A stretch of 64,000 bases of DNA from Bacteroidota bacterium (GTDB lineage: Bacteria; Bacteroidota; Bacteroidia; UBA4408). The notes beneath the pieces were generated by a model. That model saw only the letters and a list, made by a program, of their open reading frames with translations, was not told the origin of the DNA and searched no databases. Positions 18,284 through 27,559 of the stretch are shown here, piece after piece. The translations under genes were made by a program, and so were the position numbers. Location of the stretch: positions 62,001 to 126,000 of the forward strand of contig JADKCP010000004.1 in the NCBI GenBank assembly GCA_016718805.1. The letters are read 5' to 3'. Positions within the stretch are counted from its first letter, which is position 1. Each line of letters begins with the position of its first letter.

Positions 18284-21200
18284 ATGAAGGTTGACGTAAG
18301 GAAAAAAGTGGGTAGCTATGCCTGTAGTTTATTTATTTTCCTGAGCTTATTTTTTTCAACAAGTACAACAGCTCAATTTTACAATGGGTTGCAAATGGAA
18401 TTCGGTAAAAACAGAATTCAATACAACGACTTTTTGTGGCAAAGCATGAAGTTTGAAAAGTTTGACACCTACTTTTATTTAGGAGGAAAAGAACTTGCTG
18501 TATTTACAGCCGAAGTGGCGCAAAAAAACATGGAAGAGCTGGAAAAACTTTTTGATTATACCATCGACGAAAAAATTCAATTTGTGGTGTATAATAAATT
18601 ATCTGATTATAGACAAAGTAATATTGGTATAGGTATTAGTGATAATTTTAATATTGGAGGCCAAACCCGTCTTGTTGGATCAAAAGTGATAATTTACAAT
18701 GAAGGCGATCATAAAAAACTTGAACAACAAATTAGAGCAGGAATAGCGGATGTGCTGATGAGCCAGATTATGTACGGTGGAAACTGGAAAGAAAAACTCC
18801 GAAATAGCACCCTGTTAAATTTACCCGATTGGTATGTAAAAGGATTGATTCAATTTGTTGCCGAGGACTGGAATCCGGATATTGATAACAAAACAAAGGA
18901 TGGCATCATCACTGGGAAATTCAAAAAGTTTAATCGTCTTGAAGGAAATGATGCACTGAATGCAGGACATTCACTTTGGAATTACATTGCTCAAACCTAC
19001 GGTAAATCGGTAATTCCAAATATTTTATACATGACCAGCGTAAGCAGAAATATGGAAAGCGGGTTTTATTTTGTTATCGGAACTTCATTAAAAAATCTAT
19101 TCCGTGATTATCAAAATTATTACGACAGTAAATATATCTTAACCGAGAGAAGTACACTTAGTCCGACAAAAGAATTTAGTGGAGTTAAAAAACCTAAACA
19201 ACAAAAAAAAATTACCCAGTTTAAAATCAGTCCCGATGGAAAATTTGCCACTTATGTTACCAATCAGATGGGGCAATACAAATTGTATTTGTACAATTAC
19301 GAAAAGGAAAAATCAAAGAAAATACTCAAAGTTGGTAAAAAACTTGAACGCATCAACGATTACTCTTATCCAATAGTTACATGGCATCCCACCGGTTCAT
19401 TGTTGGCAATTATTACCGAAGAAAAAGGGGAAGTTATTCTTAGTTATTATGACATAGAAAAGAAGGAAAGATTAAAACGACCTCCCTTGTATGATTTTGA
19501 CAAAGTGCTTGATATTGCTTATTCAGACGATGGTAAAAACATTGCATTCTCTGCAGTAAAAGATGGAAGCACTGATATTTATAATTACATTGTTGCTGCA
19601 AATAAAGCAGTTCAAATAACTCAAGATTTATTTGACGATTTGAATCCTCGATTTATTAATAAATCTACTCAACTTATTTTTTCTTCAAACCGCAACGATG
19701 ATACTTTGCGCATTGGCGACAATTATCAAAAACATCCCCCAAGAGCTACACACGATTTGTTTATTTATGATCTTGTAAAGAAGAATACAAACGTTTTAAA
19801 ACGATTTACCAACAGCCCCGATATAAATGAAAAAATGCCTTCGCAATTTGACAAAAATCGAATCACGTATTTAGGCGACAACAATGGCATTCTTAACCGT
19901 TACCTTGCTCAATACGACAGTAGTATTAGTTATGTAGATACGACTGAACATTATCGTTATTTTACGGTAATTAAACCTATCAGCAACTCTTCTCGAAATA
20001 TCTTAGAATACGATATAAATCCTGAAACTAAGAAATACTCTCAAATTGTATTTTACAATAACCGCTACCGGCTTTATGTTGGACAGGAAGCTGATTATAA
20101 ATCGCAAAGTGATTTGAAATTATATTCTCCTAAAACAATCACGCCAACAAATGAATATGCAAATTCAGATACATTAATTAAACCTCGTAAGCATATTAAG
20201 CCGGTAAAAGTGTATGTTGAATCTGATGACAAAAAACTACAGCCGGGCCAAATTGATATCAACAATTATCGCTTCGAATCGGAAGGAACTTCTGTTGCCA
20301 AAGAACCATCTAAATCAGTTGAAAACTCAAACAAAGTGTTGATTAAAATTGGCGCTGAAAAAGATTCTGTGCAAGCACCCAAAACTACATTTATTACCAA
20401 TCAAACCGTTGAAACTAGTTCAATTGTTGCAAAGTCTGAATTTATTATTCCCAAACAACGCAACTATAATTTGATTTTTAATGTTGACCAAGTGGTGTCT
20501 CAACTCGACTATGGATTTATTAATTCAAATTATCAAAAATTTACCGGTAGTGCCGTGTATTTCAACCCTGGTTTAAATGGATTAATAAAATTAGGAATAA
20601 GCGATCTTTTTGAAGATTATCGATTTGTAGGTGCAGTGCGACTTTCAGCTGATTTAAAAAGCAATGAGTATTTTCTGAGCTACGAAAACCGGGTTAATCG
20701 TTGGGATAAACAGTTGGTTTTGCATCGCCAGAGTTTTCCTGTTGTGCGCAATTCCGGTGCTCCAAAAGTATTAACTCAACAAGCGAAATATTTGGTTAAA
20801 TATCCATTTAATGAAGTGGCTAGTGTACGTGCCAGTGTTGCTTACCGTAACGATCGATTAACTTTTCTTTCGACCGATTTGCAAGGATTACAAGAACCTA
20901 CTCAATATGAAAATTGGGGTATTGCCAAGTTGGAATATGTTTTTGACAACACTATCAACAAAGGCTTAAACCTCTATAACGGAACCCGCTTAAAATTGTT
21001 TGGTGAATACTTCAATCAATTAAAGCAAACCGAAGTAAATATGGCTGTACTTGGTTTTGATATCAGAAATTACAAAAAAATTCACCGTAATTTAATTTGG
21101 GCAAATCGTATCGCTGCTTCAACTTCATTCGGAAAACAAAAATTGGTGTACTACTTAGGTTCAGTTGATAATTGGCTAAACATAGGAAAATACAGCACCT

Positions 21201-21655
21201 TTAATGAAAAACAAGCCATTGACTATTCCCAAAATTATGGCTATCAAACCCTCGCTACTAATCTTAGAGGTTTTAATCAAAACATTCGCAATGGAAGTAA
21301 TTTCGCTGTAATCAATAGCGAATTGCGTTTCCCTGTTTTCAACTACTTTTTTAATCGTCCCTTACGTTCTGATTTCTTAAACAATTTTCAAATTATTGGA
21401 TTCGGCGATGTGGGTGCCGCCTGGACTGGTGTTTCACCTTACTCGAACGACAATTCCTTTAATACCGAAACTATTTCGCAACAACCCATTAAAGTTTTTC
21501 TAAAAAGCCAACGTGAACCAGTTGTTGGAGGATATGGATTTGGATTACGAAGCCGACTCTTTGGATACTTTATTCGCACCGATTGGGCTTGGGGCGTTGA
21601 AGACGGTGAAGTGAAACCCTATATTTTTTACTTGTCTTTTAGTTTAGATTTTTAA
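18284..21655 (+). CDS. Large outer membrane protein: peptidase-MA-like module, PD40 propeller, C-terminal barrel
   Basis: A 1123-residue exported protein. Signal peptide about 1-30 (ends TTAQ). Residues about 30-270 resemble the peptidase MA-like module, with LPDWYVKGLIQFVAEDW where active enzymes carry a P-x-W-x-x-E-G-x-A-like motif. The zinc site HExxH is not present (the matching helix reads AGIADVLMSQ). Residues about 300-640 hold PD40/WD40-like propeller repeats (ISPDGKFATYV, YSDDGKNIAFSA, NPRFINKSTQLIFSSNRND). A linker precedes a C-terminal beta-barrel (about 740-1123) ending in FYLSFSLDF, as in Omp85-like surface antigens. It is followed after 2 bases by a TSUP gene. The role is unknown; a structural or binding function fits the lost zinc site. 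Confidence 0.75.
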   Translation: MKVDVRKKVGSYACSLFIFLSLFFSTSTTAQFYNGLQMEFGKNRIQYNDFLWQSMKFEKFDTYFYLGGKELAVFTAEVAQKNMEELEKLFDYTIDEKIQFVVYNKLSDYRQSNIGIGISDNFNIGGQTRLVGSKVIIYNEGDHKKLEQQIRAGIADVLMSQIMYGGNWKEKLRNSTLLNLPDWYVKGLIQFVAEDWNPDIDNKTKDGIITGKFKKFNRLEGNDALNAGHSLWNYIAQTYGKSVIPNILYMTSVSRNMESGFYFVIGTSLKNLFRDYQNYYDSKYILTERSTLSPTKEFSGVKKPKQQKKITQFKISPDGKFATYVTNQMGQYKLYLYNYEKEKSKKILKVGKKLERINDYSYPIVTWHPTGSLLAIITEEKGEVILSYYDIEKKERLKRPPLYDFDKVLDIAYSDDGKNIAFSAVKDGSTDIYNYIVAANKAVQITQDLFDDLNPRFINKSTQLIFSSNRNDDTLRIGDNYQKHPPRATHDLFIYDLVKKNTNVLKRFTNSPDINEKMPSQFDKNRITYLGDNNGILNRYLAQYDSSISYVDTTEHYRYFTVIKPISNSSRNILEYDINPETKKYSQIVFYNNRYRLYVGQEADYKSQSDLKLYSPKTITPTNEYANSDTLIKPRKHIKPVKVYVESDDKKLQPGQIDINNYRFESEGTSVAKEPSKSVENSNKVLIKIGAEKDSVQAPKTTFITNQTVETSSIVAKSEFIIPKQRNYNLIFNVDQVVSQLDYGFINSNYQKFTGSAVYFNPGLNGLIKLGISDLFEDYRFVGAVRLSADLKSNEYFLSYENRVNRWDKQLVLHRQSFPVVRNSGAPKVLTQQAKYLVKYPFNEVASVRASVAYRNDRLTFLSTDLQGLQEPTQYENWGIAKLEYVFDNTINKGLNLYNGTRLKLFGEYFNQLKQTEVNMAVLGFDIRNYKKIHRNLIWANRIAASTSFGKQKLVYYLGSVDNWLNIGKYSTFNEKQAIDYSQNYGYQTLATNLRGFNQNIRNGSNFAVINSELRFPVFNYFFNRPLRSDFLNNFQIIGFGDVGAAWTGVSPYSNDNSFNTETISQQPIKVFLKSQREPVVGGYGFGLRSRLFGYFIRTDWAWGVEDGEVKPYIFYLSFSLDF

Positions 21656-21657
21656 CG

Positions 21658-22038
21658 ATGCAAAAAAAATTACCTATGAATTCAATTTTAATTTTGCTTG
21701 CGATAGGTGCAGCAGCAGGTATGCTAAGTGGATTAGTTGGCGTGGGCGGAGGAATAATCATTGTACCTGTACTAGTATATTTTTTAGGTTATTCGCAGCA
21801 CAGTGCACAAGGAACAACGCTGTTTTTATTTATGCTTCCGGTTGGATTGTTAGGAGTTTACAATTATTACAAAGTTGGAAATGTTGATTTCAGAGCTGCC
21901 TTAATTATAGGATGTACATTCATAGTCGGAAGCTATTTCGGTTCTAAAATAGCTCTTGCGATCGATCAAAATACTGTAAAAAAACTATTCGGTATTTTGA
22001 TTCTTTTGGTTTCTGTTAAAATGATCTTTGGTAAATAA
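21658..22038 (+). CDS. Half-size TSUP (TauE/SafE family) membrane permease
   Basis: A 126-residue membrane protein with the TSUP signature AAGMLSGLVGVGGGIIIVPVL (split here for length: AGMLSGLVGVGGG then IIIVPVL) and about four helices. Usual family members have two such halves (about 250 residues) and export sulfite or related anions; this one has a single half and would have to dimerise. It starts 2 bases after the preceding gene. Downstream sequence contains no second half, so it is not a simple frameshift. Substrate unknown. Confidence 0.85.
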   Translation: MQKKLPMNSILILLAIGAAAGMLSGLVGVGGGIIIVPVLVYFLGYSQHSAQGTTLFLFMLPVGLLGVYNYYKVGNVDFRAALIIGCTFIVGSYFGSKIALAIDQNTVKKLFGILILLVSVKMIFGK

Positions 22039-22090
22039 ATTCCATATCGCTGTAAGTTTCTATAACCTCACGATATGAACTATTTCTAAA

Positions 22091-23323
22091 ATGATGAACT
22101 CAACTATCCTGCTTCAAAAAATTAAAAAACGTTCATCCGAAATTCTTCCTGAAATAATTAACATTCGAAGACATTTGCATGCACACCCTGAATTGTCGTT
22201 TCAAGAATTCGCTACTTCGGAATTTGTATGTTCCAAATTAGATGAATTCAAAATAGAATACACCAATGGTTGGGTAAAAACTGGAATTGTTGCGGTGATT
22301 AAAGGTAAAAACCCTCAAAAAAAAACAATTGCTTTACGCGCCGATTTAGATGCCCTTCCAATTTTAGAGGAAAACAAAGTAAGTTATTGTTCAACCAATA
22401 AAGGTGTAATGCATGCCTGTGGACATGATGTTCACGCTGCCTGCATGCTTGGTGTTGTAAAAATATTACAAGAGTTGAAAGACGAATTGGAAGGTACAAT
22501 TAAATTTATTTTTCAACCCGGTGAAGAAAAATTACCCGGCGGAGCATCTTTACTAATCAAGGAAGGTGTATTAAAAAATCCTGAACCAACTACCATATTC
22601 GGACAACATGTGGCTCCTCAATTAATTTCCGGGAAAGTTGGATTTCGTTCAGGAATGTACATGGCGTCTGCTGATGAACTCTACCTTACAGTTATTGGAA
22701 AAGGCGGACACGCAGCGCTTCCGAACCATTATAATAATCCACTACTGATTGCATCCGAAATTTTACTTGCTCTTAATAAAGAATTTAGCAATGAGAAATT
22801 GGTCTCGAATCAAAAACTGAATAACGATGAAGCAGTAATTCCAACGGTGTTAGCTTTTGGAAAAATACATGCTGAAGGTGCTACCAATGTTATTCCTGAT
22901 AAAGTATTTATTGAAGGTACTTTTCGCACATTAAATGAAACATGGAGAGCTGAAGCACATCGTAAAATGAAAGAAATTGCAGCTAACATTGCTAAGGATT
23001 TAAAGGGTTCTTGCGATTTTAGAATTGAATTAGGATACCCATTTTTGGTAAATCACCCAGCCGTTACTCAACGCGCCAAAAACGCTGCAATTGCCTATTT
23101 AGGAGAAAGTAATGTGGTTGAGTTAGACTTGCGAATGACCTCAGAAGACTTCGCATTTTATTCGCAATTAGTTCCTGCTTGTTTTTATCGTTTGGGAACC
23201 GGATTTTCGGATAATAGCCCAGCATTAAATGTACATACTTCCACATTCGATGTGAATGAAGATTCACTTGAAATTGGGGTTGGATTAATGGCCTGGCTTG
23301 CGATTAATGAATTACAAAATTGA
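22091..23323 (+). CDS. M20-family amidohydrolase (N-acyl amino acid hydrolase)
   Basis: A 410-residue cytoplasmic metal-dependent hydrolase of the M20D/HipO type, which releases amino acids from N-acyl or N-aromatic conjugates. Motifs: RRHLHAHPELSF near the N-terminus, RADLDALPI, MHACGHDVHAACMLG (metal ligands Cys/His), FQPGEEKLPGGA, and TSEDFAFYSQ near the C-terminus. No signal peptide. Substrate cannot be told from sequence. It sits 52 bases after the TSUP gene, possibly under its own promoter. Confidence 0.9.
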   Translation: MMNSTILLQKIKKRSSEILPEIINIRRHLHAHPELSFQEFATSEFVCSKLDEFKIEYTNGWVKTGIVAVIKGKNPQKKTIALRADLDALPILEENKVSYCSTNKGVMHACGHDVHAACMLGVVKILQELKDELEGTIKFIFQPGEEKLPGGASLLIKEGVLKNPEPTTIFGQHVAPQLISGKVGFRSGMYMASADELYLTVIGKGGHAALPNHYNNPLLIASEILLALNKEFSNEKLVSNQKLNNDEAVIPTVLAFGKIHAEGATNVIPDKVFIEGTFRTLNETWRAEAHRKMKEIAANIAKDLKGSCDFRIELGYPFLVNHPAVTQRAKNAAIAYLGESNVVELDLRMTSEDFAFYSQLVPACFYRLGTGFSDNSPALNVHTSTFDVNEDSLEIGVGLMAWLAINELQN

Positions 23324-23440
23324 GTAACAACAACACTACTAACCTAAATTAAGTCACTCAAAAAATTTATACTAGCCAATAATTGACCGTTACATTAAAC
23401 TAAAAGCACAAACAATTGAACGGCAAATACCAAGTGAGAA

Positions 23441-24571
23441 ATGAAATTTAAAATTGAACTAAAAGATACCCTTACCAAAGCACGAGCCGGAGAAATAACT
23501 ACGGATCATGGAAAAATTCTCACTCCTATTTTTATGCCTGTGGGCACTGTAGGCTCTGTGAAAGCAGTACATCAAACTGAACTCGATAAGGATATAAAAG
23601 CTCAAATTATTTTAGGAAATACCTACCATTTATTTTTACGACCAGGGATACAAATTCTTGAAAAAGCAGGCGGTTTACACCAGTTCATGAATTGGCAAAA
23701 ACCCATTCTTACCGATAGCGGAGGCTACCAAGTATATTCACTTGCAGGTACCAGAAAAATTAAAGAAGAAGGAGTAAAATTTTCATCCCACATTGATGGA
23801 TCTAAACAATTTTTTACTCCCGAAAATGTAATGGATACACAGCGTAGTATTGGTGCCGATTTTATTATGGCTTTTGACGAATGCACTCCATACCCATGCG
23901 ATTATCACTATGCTCGAAAATCGATGGAAATGACACACCGTTGGTTAAAAAGATGTTGCGACCGCTTTGATTCAACTGAACCAAAGTATGGCCATTCCCA
24001 AACATTGTTGCCAATTGTACAAGGTAGTGTGTATAAAGATTTGAGAACAAAATCAGCTGAAACAATCGCATCCTTTAATCGCGAAGCCAATGCAATTGGT
24101 GGATTATCGGTTGGTGAACCTGCTGAAGACATGTATGCGATGACCGATTTGGTGTGTTCGATTTTACCAAACGACAAACCGCGCTATTTAATGGGAGTCG
24201 GTACGCCTGTAAATATTTTAGAAAGCATTGCCTTAGGAGTGGATATGTTTGATTGCGTAATGCCTACACGCAATGCTCGCAATGGAATGTTGTTTACGGT
24301 AAACGGCACCATGAATATGAAAAATGAAAAATGGAAGGATGACTTTTCTCCCTTGGATGAAAATGGAACTTCCTTTGTTGATGCTTATTATACCAAAGCA
24401 TACGTAAGGCATTTATTTGCTTCACAGGAACGATTAGCAGCACAAATAGCAAGTATTCACAACTTAAGCTTTTATTTGTGGTTGGTTACTGAAGCTCGAA
24501 ATAAAATACTTGAAGGTACATTTGCCGAGTGGAAAAATAAACTCGTAAAACAAATGAGTGTAAGATTGTAG
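23441..24571 (+). CDS. tgt: Queuine/preQ1 tRNA-guanine transglycosylase lacking the zinc cysteines
   Basis: Exchanges guanine 34 for preQ1 in tRNAs with GUN anticodons. Family blocks are intact: TPIFMPVGTVGSVKAV, LGNTYHLFLRPG, TDSGGYQVYSL (catalytic Asp), GGLSVGEP, LMGVGTP and the nucleophile region MFDCVMPTRNARNG. At 301-314 (DFSPLDENGTSFVD) the CxCxxC zinc ligands of well-studied bacterial Tgt are Gly309, Ser311 and Asp314, although the downstream IHN histidine is kept. It lies 5 bases before an LptF/G permease gene, so the two are likely co-transcribed. Confidence 0.95.
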   Translation: MKFKIELKDTLTKARAGEITTDHGKILTPIFMPVGTVGSVKAVHQTELDKDIKAQIILGNTYHLFLRPGIQILEKAGGLHQFMNWQKPILTDSGGYQVYSLAGTRKIKEEGVKFSSHIDGSKQFFTPENVMDTQRSIGADFIMAFDECTPYPCDYHYARKSMEMTHRWLKRCCDRFDSTEPKYGHSQTLLPIVQGSVYKDLRTKSAETIASFNREANAIGGLSVGEPAEDMYAMTDLVCSILPNDKPRYLMGVGTPVNILESIALGVDMFDCVMPTRNARNGMLFTVNGTMNMKNEKWKDDFSPLDENGTSFVDAYYTKAYVRHLFASQERLAAQIASIHNLSFYLWLVTEARNKILEGTFAEWKNKLVKQMSVRL

Positions 24572-24576
24572 TAGTA

Positions 24577-25653
24577 ATGAAAAAAATTGACCTATATATT
24601 ATTCGCAAATTTCTAGGCACGTTTGTCTATGCTATTGCATTAATAATATTGATTACTATCATTTTCGACATCTCTGAAAAAATAGATGACTTCTTAGAGA
24701 AAAAAGCCCCTCTATCAGAAATAATTTTTACTTATTACCTCAACTTTATTCCCTATTTCGTCAATCTTTTTAGCCCCCTTTTTACTTTTATTGCGGTCGT
24801 TTTTTTTACTGCAAAAATGGCTTCCGATACTGAAATTGTTGCCATTCTAAGTAATGGAATTAGTTTTAAGCGATTGATGCTACCTTATTTTATTTCAGCC
24901 TTGGTGTTGGCGGTATTTTCGTTTTACCTAACCAATTTTGTAATTCCTCATTCAAATCAAAAACGTATTGCTTTTGAAAATCGTTATATAAGAAATGCTT
25001 TCAGAAACCGCGAAACAAACATTCACTTTCAAATTAAACCCGGTGAATTTGTATACTTCGAAAGCTATAATAATATTGATAATGTTGGTTACAAATTTGC
25101 GCTTGAAAAGTTTAAAGACAATAAACTCACCTATAAATTAATGTCAGATGTGATGCGATGGGATTCCATTCATAAAAATTGGATCATTGAAAATTATTAC
25201 CTGCGGAAAATAAACGGTATGAATGAGAGCCTTTCCAAAGGCTTTAAAATGGATACAACATTTACGTTTGGACCTGAAGAGTTTGTGAAACGAAATAGGG
25301 ATGTAGAAACAATGAATTGGTCGGAACTCAACAAATTTATTGCCATTGAACAATTGAAAGGTTCTGACGAAGTTCCTTTTTATTTAATTGAAAAATATCA
25401 CCGTATTTCAAATCCATTTGCCACATTTATTCTTACGCTTATTGGAGTTTCCTTGGCGAGCCGAAAAGTAAGAGGTGGTATTGGATTACATATTGGACTT
25501 GGCTTGCTTATCAGTTTTTCGTTTATTTTGTTTTTACAAATCTCAACCACTTTCGCAACAAGTGGAAATTTATCACCAATAATTGCTGTATGGTTGCCCA
25601 ATATTGTGTACTTGTTTTTGGGAATATACTTACTGAAAGCCGCTCCGAAATAG
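24577..25653 (+). CDS. LptF/LptG-family lipopolysaccharide export permease
   Basis: A 358-residue inner-membrane protein: membrane segments near 12-32, about 50-80 and 95-120, a periplasmic beta-rich domain (about 125-265) and C-terminal helices about 280-355. This is the YjgP/YjgQ architecture; such proteins form the LptB2FG ABC transporter that extracts lipopolysaccharide from the inner membrane. Whether it is LptF or LptG cannot be decided here. It is coupled to tgt; a frequent neighbour in Bacteroidota. Confidence 0.9.
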   Translation: MKKIDLYIIRKFLGTFVYAIALIILITIIFDISEKIDDFLEKKAPLSEIIFTYYLNFIPYFVNLFSPLFTFIAVVFFTAKMASDTEIVAILSNGISFKRLMLPYFISALVLAVFSFYLTNFVIPHSNQKRIAFENRYIRNAFRNRETNIHFQIKPGEFVYFESYNNIDNVGYKFALEKFKDNKLTYKLMSDVMRWDSIHKNWIIENYYLRKINGMNESLSKGFKMDTTFTFGPEEFVKRNRDVETMNWSELNKFIAIEQLKGSDEVPFYLIEKYHRISNPFATFILTLIGVSLASRKVRGGIGLHIGLGLLISFSFILFLQISTTFATSGNLSPIIAVWLPNIVYLFLGIYLLKAAPK

Positions 25654-25655
25654 TT

Positions 25656-25727
25656 TTAACGTAAGGTTTCTTGCCAAATAAAATTCCCTTTGAAAGTAGG
25701 GCTTAGATCAATTTCAGCATCAAAAAA
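25656..25727 (-). other. Out-of-frame C-terminal tail of ispE behind an A6/T6 run
   Basis: The A6 run at 25722-25727 (plus strand) lies at the ispE frame end. The +1 base frame downstream encodes FDAEIDLSPTFKGNF then IWQETLR and stops 2 bases from the convergent lptF/G stop. The stretch is otherwise unexplained, so it is read as the displaced end of ispE. Confidence 0.65.
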
Positions 25728-26526
25728 TACCGTAAACACTACTTCCACTTCCACTCATGGAAGCATAAATAGCACCATGAGCATACAGTTGCTCCTTTAT
25801 TTTGGAAATCTCTGGAAAGCCTTTAAAAATGGTATCTTCAAATTGATTGTGCAGTGAATTTCTCCAACTTGAAATAGATTGTAGGCAACTATTTTCAATT
25901 GAGTTTATTGGATTTTTAGGAATTACATTTGAATAAGCCTCTTTTGTACTGATTGGAATATCAGGTTTTATTAATACCAAATATTTGCCTGATAAACTTA
26001 AAGGAATAGCTTCCATCTCGTCGCCCTTACCTGTTGCAAATACAGGTTGGTTATTTATAAAGAAGGAACAATCGCTTCCAAGCATGCGGGCATAATGATG
26101 CAATTCACCAAAAGATAAATTTAGCTCGAACAAGGAATTCAAGGCTTTTAAAAAAAAAGCAGCATCCGATGATCCACCTCCAAGTCCGGCACCAATCGGT
26201 ATTTTTTTATGCAAATGAATTTTTACTGCCGGTAGTCGATAGTCCTTAGCCACCAAGTTATATGCTGCAATACACAAATTGCTGGACGCATCTCCGGGAA
26301 TTGGTATTCCTGATGCGCTAAACGTAATCGCTTTTTCAGAATTCGGAGCTGCCAGTATTTCCAAAGTATCACATAAACCAATAGGATAAAAAACAGTTTC
26401 AAGATTATGAAAACCATCACTGCGCTTAGCTGTAATGGCAAGACCTAAATTAATTTTAGCATTCGGAAATACAATCACTTTGTTCTTTTTATTTACGTTA
26501 TGCAAAACTATTAAATTTGAATTCAT
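25720..26526 (-). CDS. ispE: 4-diphosphocytidyl-2-C-methyl-D-erythritol kinase, apparent frameshift near the 3' end
   Basis: GHMP kinase of the MEP isoprenoid pathway. Motifs: FPNAKINLGL at the N-terminus, the ATP loop PIGAGLGGGSSDAAF and the C-terminal SMSGSGSSVYGIF, where the frame ends abruptly. In the mRNA the last codons read through six U into UGA; adding one base to this run continues the frame for about 24 codons (ending FIWQETLR) to a TAA at 25656-25658, which looks like the missing family C-terminus. The start is uncertain: ATG at 26524-26526, or GTG at 26476-26478 which places the family motif right at the N-terminus. Confidence 0.9.
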   Translation of the reverse strand: MNSNLIVLHNVNKKNKVIVFPNAKINLGLAITAKRSDGFHNLETVFYPIGLCDTLEILAAPNSEKAITFSASGIPIPGDASSNLCIAAYNLVAKDYRLPAVKIHLHKKIPIGAGLGGGSSDAAFFLKALNSLFELNLSFGELHHYARMLGSDCSFFINNQPVFATGKGDEMEAIPLSLSGKYLVLIKPDIPISTKEAYSNVIPKNPINSIENSCLQSISSWRNSLHNQFEDTIFKGFPEISKIKEQLYAHGAIYASMSGSGSSVYGIF

Positions 26527-26566
26527 ATGCAGCAGCAATTAAGCATCGCTTTGCGAAATTATTTTA

Positions 26567-26574
26567 TACATTTG
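26567..26574 (+). promoter_or_regulatory. -7 element of the accA promoter
   Basis: TACATTTG is an exact match to TAnnTTTG, 25 bases before the accA ATG. No TTG is found at the standard distance upstream. Confidence 0.6.
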
Positions 26575-26599
26575 CTTCTATAAATTCTAACCAAAACAC

Positions 26600-27556
26600 A
26601 TGACTATATTAGATTTTGAAAAGCCAATTGGTGAGCTACTCGAACAAATTGATAAGATGAAAGTTGTAGCCGAAAAAAGTGGGGTTGATGTATCAAAAAC
26701 TATTAAAGATTTAGAAGATAAATTAAGCGAAAAAAGAAAAGAAATTTACGGTAATCTTACACCCTGGCAGCGTGTTCAATTATCACGTCATCCTGATAGA
26801 CCTTATACTTTAAGCTACATCAATGCCATTACTGATAACACGTGGATTGAGTTGTATGGAGATCGTACCGTGAAAGACGACAAAGCAATGGTAGGCGGTT
26901 TTGGAAGTATTGATGGTGAAACAGTGATGTTTATTGGTCAGCAAAAAGGCATCAATACCAAAATGCGTCAGCTCCGAAATTTCGGAATGGCAAATCCGGA
27001 AGGCTATCGAAAAGCATTGCGCTTAATGAAGATGGCAGAAAAATTTAATAAGCCAATTGTTACCATTATTGATACACCTGGTGCATATCCGGGTCTCGAG
27101 GCTGAAGAACGTGGGCAAGGTGAAGCAATTGCACGAAATCTGTTGGAAATGGGACAACTTAAAGTACCTGTTATCTGCATTATTATTGGAGAAGGCGCAT
27201 CGGGTGGAGCTTTAGGTATTGGTGTTGGTGACCGCGTGTTGATGCTCGAAAACACATGGTATTCGGTAATTTCACCTGAATCCTGTTCGTCTATTTTATG
27301 GCGTAGTTGGGATTTCAAAGAACGCGCTGCAGAAGCTTTAAAACTTACTGCGAAAGACATGCTTGGATTAAAACTTATAGATGGAATTATTGAGGAACCC
27401 TTGGGTGGCGCGCATACCTTTCAAAATGAAGCGCATCAATTGGTAAAAACCGAAATTAAAAAACACTTAAAAGAGCTTTTAGCCATGAGTCCCGAAACTC
27501 GAATCGAACAGCGTATTGCAAAGTTCTGTGCAATGGGTGTTGTGGTTGAAAATTAA
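26600..27556 (+). CDS. accA: Acetyl-CoA carboxylase carboxyltransferase subunit alpha
   Basis: With AccD, transfers carboxyl from biotin to acetyl-CoA, giving malonyl-CoA for fatty acid synthesis. The 318-residue protein has the usual N-terminal helical part (EKPIGELLEQIDKM), LSRHPDRPYTLSYI, and the crotonase-like core with GGFGSIDGETVMFIGQQKG, IDTPGAYPGLEAEERGQGEAIARN, GEGASGGALGIGVGDRVLM and the SPESCSSILWRSW segment. Length is normal. It stands alone; accD is not in the window. Confidence 0.97.
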   Translation: MTILDFEKPIGELLEQIDKMKVVAEKSGVDVSKTIKDLEDKLSEKRKEIYGNLTPWQRVQLSRHPDRPYTLSYINAITDNTWIELYGDRTVKDDKAMVGGFGSIDGETVMFIGQQKGINTKMRQLRNFGMANPEGYRKALRLMKMAEKFNKPIVTIIDTPGAYPGLEAEERGQGEAIARNLLEMGQLKVPVICIIIGEGASGGALGIGVGDRVLMLENTWYSVISPESCSSILWRSWDFKERAAEALKLTAKDMLGLKLIDGIIEEPLGGAHTFQNEAHQLVKTEIKKHLKELLAMSPETRIEQRIAKFCAMGVVVEN

Positions 27557-27559
27557 TTC

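Noticed and set aside
21658..22038. Half-length TSUP gene as a frameshifted full-length transporter
   Set aside because: Only 52 bases separate its stop from the next gene, and they encode no second half.
27004..27360. 118-codon open frame antisense to accA
   Set aside because: accA is conserved through this stretch and the antisense product is compositionally odd.
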